In this document: piece by piece, positions 56,879-64,000 of the stretch
How positions within the stretch are numbered: the stretch's first letter is position 1
Layout of the letters: each line of letters starts with the position of its first letter
Assembly (NCBI GenBank): GCA_003008705.1
Contig: PDUO01000030.1
Span: 125,985-189,984 of the forward strand
Reading direction: 5' to 3'
Source: Pezicula radicicola
Taxonomy: Eukaryota > Ascomycota > Leotiomycetes > Helotiales > Dermateaceae
Length of the DNA stretch: 64,000 nucleotides
The notes under the pieces: model-generated
Told to the model about the DNA's origin: nothing
What the model saw: only the letters and a program-made list of their open reading frames with translations
Databases searched by the model: none
Translations under genes and position numbers: made by a program

Positions 56879-57288
56879 AACCGGTGTAACTCAAGTCTAG
56901 CTTAGTCATGGTTCTCTTTGGGAGCAACCCCAAAATGTCAACTGCTCTGCTTCTTCTACTACCTTTGTGTTCGCGACATCGACGTCGACTCCCTTCTCGG
57001 GGCACGACGCCGCACGCGTTTGAGTCTCTCAAGAGGACGTCGCTTATCGTTTGTGGATAATTAATCCTAAGGTAAGTTAAGCTGTCATCTGTGCTCCCAT
57101 TCGAGTTGCTGTGCTTTGTGCGCTTGCCTTGCGACCGTAGCTCTGGGGTCAAGCGCAATATACGGAGTACCCACTTCAGCTTCCTCTTGATCTCTGGGAT
57201 TATCTAGTGCGACTGACAGCCAGTCAATGCAGATTCGAGGCCACTAGAGACCACTGCAAAGCAATTCCGACGAAACCACAGGAAGTAG

Positions 57289-58289
57289 TGCTGCAGCGCC
57301 GGGCATCGTCTCGGCGCCCCCAGCATTCAAGAGAACCACCATGATCATCGCTTAGAAAAAGATTGGTCTGGCTTCCTCGACGACACTGAATGGCATCTTC
57401 AAATAGGATACTACAGCAATCTGGTTCTCTCAGGTAGTCTGGATGGGACGTCCAAAGTGTGTGATGGTTTGAGCGAACAAATCTTTGATTTGGAAACGCC
57501 TGCTATCACCGACCGTGACGTTAGTCCTGATTCCAGAGTGGTCTTTGATTCACCTTCACTATTGTTATCTCCCGCTTTTGTCCCTTCTCTCTACTTACCG
57601 ACTTCAAATCTCACAGGTGGAAGCCGTGGAAGCTCCACCGACAATGCATCGCTCACGCCCGAAGCTTCATCGAATACCGTAACATCTACTACCGACTCAT
57701 CTCCTGACATCTCTCAAACTCACACACCACCCGAGCTGTCCTTGCCATGTACTAGGCAAGGATCACCTTCGGATTCATCAAATATGAAGGCCTGCGAACT
57801 ATGTCAGAAACTCTTCAAGGGTTTCAAACAACTTGTGTAAGCTCCACCATAGGGGCAAGTTGGTGTAGTACTAACTTTTTACTCGCTAGGGATCATCTCA
57901 AAAGTATGCATCCAGACATACCGAACACTTGTGGCCGGAAGAGTTGTAAACCATTAAAAGATGAGAGAGCACTGTTGCGTCACCTCGAGTCCTCTGAGGC
58001 ACATCGGAGCCCTGACACACCCGTCTTCCGCTGTCGTTGCGGGGGTGCGTTTGCCCGAAAAGACAAGTTTAGGCTTCATTTCAGAAAGCTCGCATGTGCC
58101 GGAAACCAGCCATTCGTTTGTTCGTGTGGTATGGTCACAAACAACAGCCACAACGAGGACAGTATTTGTCACTTTAGATCACACTTCGAAGCTTGTAAGC
58201 GAGGAAAGAAAGGTAGATCGCGTAAAAATAGAGGAGATGGGATAACCCAGGAAAGGACAATCTCTGAAGGAGTTCTTGCACAGGAGTAG
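57289..58289 (+). CDS. C2H2 zinc-finger protein, 5' end uncertain
   Basis: Two exons are clear: up to 57836 and from 57890 to 58289, with a 53-bp intron (GTAAGC, branch TACTAAC, CTCGCTAG). Splicing completes a first finger CELCQKLFKGFKQLVDHLKS-MH. Three more Cys/His clusters follow: CGRKSCKPLKDERALLRHLE...H, FRCRCGGAFARKDKFRLHFR...C and FVCSCGMVTNNSHNED with two further His and a Cys. This looks like a DNA-binding protein, with a basic C-terminus (KRGKKGRSRKNRG) that may be a nuclear signal. The N-terminus is Ser/Thr/Pro-rich. The frame is open from 57289 but has no ATG, so the first exon is either upstream, beyond an intron, or lost; LEKDWSGFLDDTEWHLQIGY looks like real coding sequence. Confidence 0.72.
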
Positions 58290-58664
58290 TTCGCATGCTT
58301 ATCGGAACAAGTGTCGTTTGCGTCTGTCAGGGATCAGCGATGTTTGGGGCCCCTGTTGAGTCTGCCCTACGACTGTGCGAGGCGAATTGTTTGTTGGAGT
58401 GTCTGGAGGATCCGTTTGTGTCAGAGGGAACCATTCAAATTGGCAACTTTGTTTGATGGTCTCATCAAGTTGGGATTTGGAAAAGATACTTCGCTTAGGC
58501 CGTGAAGGATATTGCAAGTACGCGCAAATCACCAACTCTTTCAATACCTGGGACAAATTGTTGTCCGCACAGGATCAGTTCATCATGTGGTTACCTTAGC
58601 TCCATGGTTGGCTGGCTGTAAGGGATGGGAGGAAGTTTCATTAAGGTCCTTGGGTTATGGATTT

Positions 58665-58695
<31 letters not shown>

Positions 58696-59008
58696 GACAA
58701 AGATGCTTAGAGTGGTTAGGGTTATGGGCATGGAAAGGGTTATTGGGCCTATTTCGGTAAGCAACATATTTGTTCTCATGCCCTTGAAGTGTCTCATGAC
58801 TCTAGGAGCATGTCTCATAACTCTTACTACTGCTCTTTCAGAAAAACCTAGTGCTGATTCGTTGAAGTGGCATGCTCTCGAGCTCCCAGTATTTGTGGAT
58901 TTCTTGATCTGATGACATTTACCTAACAATTTATTCAATTCTCTCAATTATCTTCAAGCTATTGCGGAGTGCCTTTGATCTACCGTAGTTTCACGGCTTA
59001 GAATTCTT
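58290..59008. other. Convergent intergenic region
   Basis: No gene seen. Contains T10A24 at 58662-58695, which may be the trace of a poly(A) retroposition or simply a homopolymer. Confidence 0.45.
58662..58695. repeat. T10A24 homopolymer tract
   Basis: Ten T followed by twenty-four A. Confidence 0.9.
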
Positions 59009-60313
59009 CTATGTGGGTAAGTTAATGGATACAAAGTCAGAGCCCCTCCCCAGCAAACCAAGCAAATTTTGGTAATCCTCTTGCAAAAGCTTCAGCGGAG
59101 CAATCAGAGATCCTTCCCTAGCATCGAAATACCTCAGTTCTTGCTCGGCAGCATGAAATTGGGATACCACCTGCGCATATGGATCTGAACCTGGTACAAC
59201 TGCCTGCGAACACTTCTCATAGAAATCAACCTTTCCTTGAAGTCTTTTGCGTTGGTTATTCAGATCTATTAGTTCATCCATGTCCTTCTTCTTCTGCCGA
59301 GCTAACGACAATCGATCCTTGAGATCGCGGTATGTACTTTCGACATCACTAATAATTTTGGGAAGAAGATCGCGAACATGTCGTACCACCTTCAGCCGGT
59401 GTTGTGCTATCTTAACCCCTTCCTGCATATCTCCATATTCCTTTGAAGACCGAGGAAATCGACTCTGTTCTCTCAGAGCCTTTCCGAACTCGTCATGCCG
59501 CCTCCTCTCTGTCTCTGGTAATTTCTTCTGCTGCCGGCTTAAATATAACACTTCACGAAGCTTTGTCTTCATAAATTCTTCCATTTCATCATCGTCCTTG
59601 AACTTCATGTCCTGCTTCTGGAGATATTTTTCGATTCCGAGACGCGATGGTGTAGGAAGTTGCTGATGAAGTTGTGGTTGATCATTGAAGGCAAGATATA
59701 GGAGAATGTAGAGAGTTTCATTATCATCTGTCTCCGGGCCTCCATCCGCTGCGTCCGTCAAAGAGTTGCTTTCTGAAATCTCCCCTGCTTTCAGTTGTCG
59801 TTCCTTTTGCCGATTCGACTTCCGTCTCTCGAATTGTCTGAGCCTCGCCATCTCTCGTTGATGGTCACTCTTTTGACTTTTGCTTTTTCCTGTGGTCGCA
59901 TTCAGATTCTCCTTTGGAGGTGATGGATTTGTATCATTGCAGCCTTTCGAATCCCTAGCGTTGTTGCTATCTGTCTTATATATCACAACTGTCAGACCTT
60001 GCTCACAAGTCTCCAAAACAGTTCTTTTCGAAAGTCGCTTGATATTTCTTAGGCGGTACTGTCGTAGTTTCTGTGGGATTTCCTCGAGTACATATGCTCG
60101 GGCTTCGAGGTCTATCATCTGTGGTTCAGTGATGGAGCGCACTGAATATACGTTGGCATGGTTATCTCGTCTTAAGTATTTCTCGAGTTGGTATTTACTA
60201 CCAACAGTAGTGCCTACAAGGTAAACATCCCGATCTAACAATGTGTTCGGAGTTTCAGTACAGCCTTGCTGGGATACTTGCTTCCGAGGGATGATTTCTT
60301 CTTCGTCAACCAT
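59009..60313 (-). CDS. Hypothetical coiled-coil protein with degenerate kinase-like N-lobe
   Basis: Single exon, 434 residues. Residues 30-105 (YQLEKYLRRDNHANVYSVRS, ARAYVLEEIPQKLRQYRLRN, IKRLSKRTVLE) resemble the first strands of a protein-kinase N-lobe as seen in many fungal kinase-like relics, but there is no catalytic loop, no HRD and no DFG. Residues 135-190 are Lys/Arg/Gln-rich (QREMARLRQFERRKSNRQKE), and 235-400 form long coiled coils (EYGDMQEGVKIAQHRLKVVR, YRDLKDRLSLARQKKKDMDE, QRKRLQGKVDFYEKCSQAVV). No signal peptide or membrane segment. The role is unknown; a scaffold or regulator is only a guess. Confidence 0.75.
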   Translation of the reverse strand: MVDEEEIIPRKQVSQQGCTETPNTLLDRDVYLVGTTVGSKYQLEKYLRRDNHANVYSVRSITEPQMIDLEARAYVLEEIPQKLRQYRLRNIKRLSKRTVLETCEQGLTVVIYKTDSNNARDSKGCNDTNPSPPKENLNATTGKSKSQKSDHQREMARLRQFERRKSNRQKERQLKAGEISESNSLTDAADGGPETDDNETLYILLYLAFNDQPQLHQQLPTPSRLGIEKYLQKQDMKFKDDDEMEEFMKTKLREVLYLSRQQKKLPETERRRHDEFGKALREQSRFPRSSKEYGDMQEGVKIAQHRLKVVRHVRDLLPKIISDVESTYRDLKDRLSLARQKKKDMDELIDLNNQRKRLQGKVDFYEKCSQAVVPGSDPYAQVVSQFHAAEQELRYFDAREGSLIAPLKLLQEDYQNLLGLLGRGSDFVSINLPT

Positions 60314-60663
60314 TTTGCCGAGCGACTAAGTCTTTGCAAATGAAATGATTTAGAGGCGACTTTTTAACGTGAAATGTTGTTTGATAATATGGATATTTGA
60401 GACTACGTTCTGAGTATTTTCGAAAAAGATGGGGATCTTTATAAACTTATGCAGGTCGAAATTCTTGGCAGACTGTTGCCTGCTCGGGGCCATTATTGAT
60501 ATCCAATCGCTTAGCATTCAATCGCATCAAAAGGCAGAAAGTTGCCCGATCTACTGTACCTAGGTACATAAGGCACAGTGCCCCAAGTAAGTCAAAGGGT
60601 CCTCAATATTCTCAAATAAACCCCACCTCACTCCACTCCCTCCAGATATTCACAATCACAACG
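60314..60663. other. Divergent promoter region
   Basis: 350 bp between two divergent genes; the last 60 bp before 60664 are C/A-rich as in fungal leaders. Confidence 0.5.
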
Positions 60664-61892
60664 ATGTCCAATCTCCCATCCCTCTTCTCACAATACGAAC
60701 TCCTCACACAAACAGCCCAATACCTCAGCACTCTCGACCTATTCCATCTCGCATTAACAAACTCAGAACTCCATACCCTAATCCGCAAATCCTCACCCGT
60801 TTTCAACCATCTAAAAAAGGTAGCCTTATGCGATGGAAAAGGTCTTAAAGCTCGTCAAGAATTCCAAGGAATTTATGCTTTGCACGCCCGTGATTTCGTG
60901 TGGGGAAAAGGTAGGAAAGCGCATTATGATGAGGAGATTGAGGTGAGGGTTTGGAATTTGTTGTGTGATGCTACGAATGGGCTTCCTTGTCAAAAATGTG
61001 GGGTTAATGTTTGTGAGGTGAGAAATTCTTATTTCGTCATTTCGAATTCTCGCCGATTTTTCATTGATAATATCATCCCCCCCGCCCCCCAAAAACGAGA
61101 GAAAGCAGTTACTGATTTATTGATTAATTTAGGAATGTCGATACGTACCCCGTGTTCGAGAGACGCCAGCATGGCGTTCTCGTCGGAGACCACATCTCGA
61201 TCCTGCATATCAGAGTCATACCGTTATTTGTTACTGTGCTGCATGCGATGAGAAAGTCGAGCGTGATCTCTCCCCGTATTTACTTTCTAAATTCTATAAT
61301 TGCGATCAGTATACACGATGGATTTGTTTGCCTTGTAAGGCTAACGAGAACAAGGAAGATGGGGAGTATTATAGGACGAGGACGAAGGGGGATTTGGATT
61401 GGGATAGTGATCCAGGGGAAGGGATGTCGCTTGGTGATCATACTGATAATAGATCAGTGAGTTATATAGCTCCTTTATTTTTCCTTCGGTTTTTTTCTTC
61501 TTCTTTGTAATGGGAGGATGCTGGGGAGTTTTGATTTTAATATGTGGGATATATGTTAACAATTTCACAGTTCTGGTGTCCTTGTGGGGTGAGAGCACCT
61601 GTAGATGGTAATGTCCGATGTGCTTGGTGCAAGAGGAGACATAATCTAGATACTTGGATGGATGAGGATCCATTTGCGATACCCTTTTTTGACAAGGTGA
61701 GTATTGACGTTTTCCTTCAGTTGCTTACATCTATTTCATCTTATATTAAGAACAGTCCAGAATATTTTGAGGTTATATGCTAACTAATTACGTTTCTAGG
61801 ATCCATGCTATCCGAAAATTGTTTATCATCATCAAACAGGAGAAGAGATTATGTACCCACCATTGGGTTATACTGGACCTATCTTTTCATAA
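60664..61892 (+). CDS. F-box-like, Cys-rich (zinc-binding) protein
   Basis: Four exons, 60664-61017, 61133-61456, 61571-61696 and 61800-61892; introns of 115, 114 and 103 bp have GTGAG donors and TAG/CAG acceptors, and every exon is a multiple of three. The product has 298 residues. The N-terminus (LPSLFSQYELLTQTAQYLST, LDLFHLALTNSELHTLIRKS) matches a degenerate F-box. From residue 110 on there are many CxxC pairs: GLPCQKCGVNVCEECRYVPR, VICYCAACDEK, WICLPCKANEN, FWCPCGVRAPVDGNVRCAWCKRR, which probably bind two or three zinc ions. This arrangement is a common F-box-like family in filamentous ascomycetes with unknown targets. The start at 60664 is preferred over the longer frame from 60496, because the F-box normally begins near the N-terminus. 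Confidence 0.88.
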
Positions 61893-63448
61893 TTGGTTGG
61901 TTGGGGGTTTGGTAAGGGATTGAGAGGCTGGGGTGGATAGATTAGGTTGTAGAGGATGGAAATTTCTTGACGTGTTAGAAGCAATATTGATTATCTAGAT
62001 GGAGCCTCTTTAATCTTAAAGGAATGACTATTGTGGATCTCTACTGTTATTACGATGCTAGCATGCCGTTAGGATAGACACTAGCTCAAGAATATGCATA
62101 TGATTCCTGGGAGTTTTGAGCTACTGTGGCTTAGTATAGTAAAGACTGTAGGTAGATATTATAAGCGATTGTAAGTGAAAATAGCCCCAGTGAGCTTAGG
62201 AAGACTTGAAGTGGAGCAAACTGGCATAGTTGTAGCTAAGCGAGCAGGCCAAAATCTTGAAGATTTAAGTTAAACAACACCTGGACTGCTAAGCTAGTGA
62301 CCTGTTTCGATTCCTCGGCTATAACTGCTGTTTCTAGTATAAATTAGAAATGGGTTCAAGGATTGCTTTAAGAGTCCATTTTTGATCCCTCTCGTCTAGT
62401 TGATGGAGATGCGCATCTGCCATGGAAATATCAAAGTCGATAACATTATTGTTCCTGCGTTGGAGGTAAAATCAGGTGCTATTAATCTTTGTGTATACCC
62501 TATATTATAGACTATTCTACTATAATTCGATTTATCTACCTAATCTTCCTAACCTATTTAAAAACCTAATAAAATAAGTAAAAATCTAATAATGTATTTA
62601 TTTAAAAGCCTCAATTTAGAGCTTTAATACTTAGTATACTAGCCCTTTACCTTTATAGAGTATATACTCTATTTAGTATAGAAAGAATAACCCTATTAAT
62701 AAGCTCTTATTGTACTACCTCTTATACCTCTTTAATTTAACCCTTTAAAACTTTTATATTAACCTTATTATTCTTAAGTAAATAAAGGTTTAAATATTAC
62801 TTATATAAAATAAACTTTATATTTTATTAGATATACTTAATTAGGTTTATATCTAAGCTATATATAAGCTAATCAATAACCTAGATTTAATACTCCTTAA
62901 ATTACTTCTATACCTTCTCTAATATATATATCTTTATATTATTTTAGATATCTTAAACCCTACTAGCTAGATATAATAATTCATAAATAAATAAATAATA
63001 TTATAAATCATAATAAGCTAGATATTACTATAATAGTATAAGGTATAATATAACTTAGTAGAAGGTTAGAACTAATTACTATCTTAGCTATCTGGTTTCT
63101 CTCTCGGGAAATAGCGCCAACCACTTCGGGTAAAGTGTGTGTATAGACGTGCCGCCGATTAAAAGCTTTACGCTTCCTGTAATCGTAACCGAGCTGGCAC
63201 TTATCATGTGTTGTTTCCTAAGTCAGAACTGGAAGCACCTTGATTGGCCGCCCTGCTTCTACCGCCAATAATTATTGGCCACCACTAGGTCGTGGCTATG
63301 GTCTTGTGATTAACAGTCACTGGAGGTAGCCGTACTTTACTGGCTGCCTCAACTGATACCCATACACGCTAAAGAAGGCAACTTTCAGGCTGTTAGAAAA
63401 AGAAAAAGAAAAATACAACCTAGCCGAGTCCGTTAGTTTGAGGCAGAA
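61893..63448. other. Intergenic region with AT-rich relic
   Basis: About 1.55 kb without a supported gene. 62486-63090 is an AT-rich block with almost no CA/TG dinucleotides, i.e. RIP-like, ending sharply at about 63095; no terminal repeats were found. Contains the dispersed repeat partner at 62302-62372. Confidence 0.5.
62302..62372 (+). repeat. Dispersed repeat fragment, partner at 48698-48764
   Basis: Starts ctgtttcgattcctcggct and aligns with the reverse complement of the partner for about 70 bp. Confidence 0.6.
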
Positions 63449-63613
63449 ATGCTTATCGGATATCGCAAGGCTCTGTTAATAAAACTTCTGTCACTCCCTG
63501 CTGGTTCTTTCCTGCCAACTCCAGTCTTTACCATCTATTCTCCTTCGTGTCATGATTCCGAAGTAATACCTCTTTCTGTCGAACTCTCTGTGTCGTCGCT
63601 TCTCCATCTCAAA

Positions 63614-63979
63614 ATGCCTTCCATCCGGGCGGAAGCCATCTTAGCTGCCGCCAACGGCATCTGGCAGATTGTGCTCGCAACCTGGGATAACACTGGCGGT
63701 TCATCTGGGCAGGACTCTGTCCTGGCAAGCATCGCAGCGACTGTGGACCAGTCAAATGGTGTCTTATATTTGTGGGCCCTACTAAACTTCATCACCGATA
63801 GCTCACTCATCTGGTCTGGCCGCTGGGGCATGATTCATCCCACCAGAATGGACAGGCTGACCAAGACCAGGCTAGAGATTACGCTCCGGTCTGATTGGCG
63901 GCATATCATGAACAAGTCTAGAAGATTTGCTGAGCTGGACTGGATCCATCTTAGCTCCGAGTTGTCTGCAGTGAGTTAA
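63614..63979 (+). CDS. Unknown protein, probable first exon of a gene running out of the window
   Basis: The frame is open from 63449, but the ATG at 63614 (context CAAAATG) begins a more typical sequence: MPSIRAEAILAAANGIWQIV, TWDNTGGSSGQDSVLASIAA, GVLYLWALLNFITDSSLIWS, then a basic part (MDRLTKTRLEITLRSDWRHI). TAA at 63977 is preceded by GCA|GTGAGT at 63971, a good splice donor, so the exon may end at 63970 and the gene continue beyond 64000. I recognise no family. No signal peptide or clear membrane segment is seen if the second start is used. Confidence 0.45.
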   Translation: MPSIRAEAILAAANGIWQIVLATWDNTGGSSGQDSVLASIAATVDQSNGVLYLWALLNFITDSSLIWSGRWGMIHPTRMDRLTKTRLEITLRSDWRHIMNKSRRFAELDWIHLSSELSAVS

Positions 63980-64000
63980 GTTTGCTGCCCGTTGCACAGT

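Larger units (their letters stand above)
56138..57288. other. Intergenic region with a local duplication
   Basis: Contains the direct repeat listed below. A short plus frame from ATG near 56911 ends at 57062, next to a GTAAGT at 57072, and could be an upstream exon of the zinc-finger gene, but this is speculative. Confidence 0.4.

Noticed and set aside
56877..57158. Minus frame of 93 codons near the duplication
   Set aside because: No domain; Arg-rich translation of G+C-rich non-coding DNA.
1..64000. CRISPR arrays, operons, ribosome-binding sites, rRNA
   Set aside because: Not expected in this eukaryotic sequence, and no regularly spaced repeats or rRNA-like segments were seen.

Overview
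The window is chromosomal DNA of a filamentous ascomycete (Pezizomycotina). Genes carry short introns of about 50-190 bp with GTATGT/GTAAGT donors and CTAAC/CTGAT-like branch sites. The families present (HET, NACHT STAND/NLR proteins, a Pth11-type receptor, OPT, PLB, cytochrome P450, ABM domain) are typical of that group. Transposon DNA is depleted of CpA and TpG and carries C-to-T and G-to-A stop codons, the mark of repeat-induced point mutation (RIP). I lean towards Leotiomycetes, but the sequence alone does not prove it.

Layout. 1-11.3 kb: the 3' end of an acyl-CoA dehydrogenase gene, a small ABM-domain gene, a six-TM membrane protein, a divergent pair of related secreted-protein genes that are both broken, and a five-exon OPT oligopeptide transporter. 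12-20 kb: an Hsp20 chaperone with heat-shock elements and two plausible starts, a small mitochondrial LEA-like protein and a HET-domain protein. 21-28.5 kb: a proline-rich PPxY membrane protein, a secreted lysophospholipase/PLB and a Pth11-like GPCR.

28.9-45.1 kb is the most striking region. One NACHT-type NLR gene on the minus strand is split by a 13,083-bp insertion. The insertion is a RIP-degraded Ty1/Copia element (286-bp LTRs, 5-bp target duplication CAACC, plus strand) into which a second Copia element (206-bp LTRs, target duplication CTAGT, minus strand, 7,464 bp) has inserted. The inner element has, between the end of pol and its 3' LTR, an extra reading frame on the opposite strand with its own TATA box. 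I could not assign it to a family.

45.8-64 kb: a P450 gene with one nonsense codon, a GC-AG intron and a 466-bp MITE with 78-bp inverted repeats sitting between the branch point and acceptor of its first intron; an F-box protein; a decayed second NACHT gene; small hypotheticals; a C2H2 zinc-finger protein; a coiled-coil protein; a four-exon F-box/Cys-rich protein; and the start of an unknown gene cut by the window end.

Overall this is ordinary housekeeping and environmental-response content mixed with self-recognition and defence-type genes (one HET, two NLRs), the latter being the ones damaged by transposons and decay. Exon coordinates below were derived by hand from splice consensus, reading frame and family conservation.
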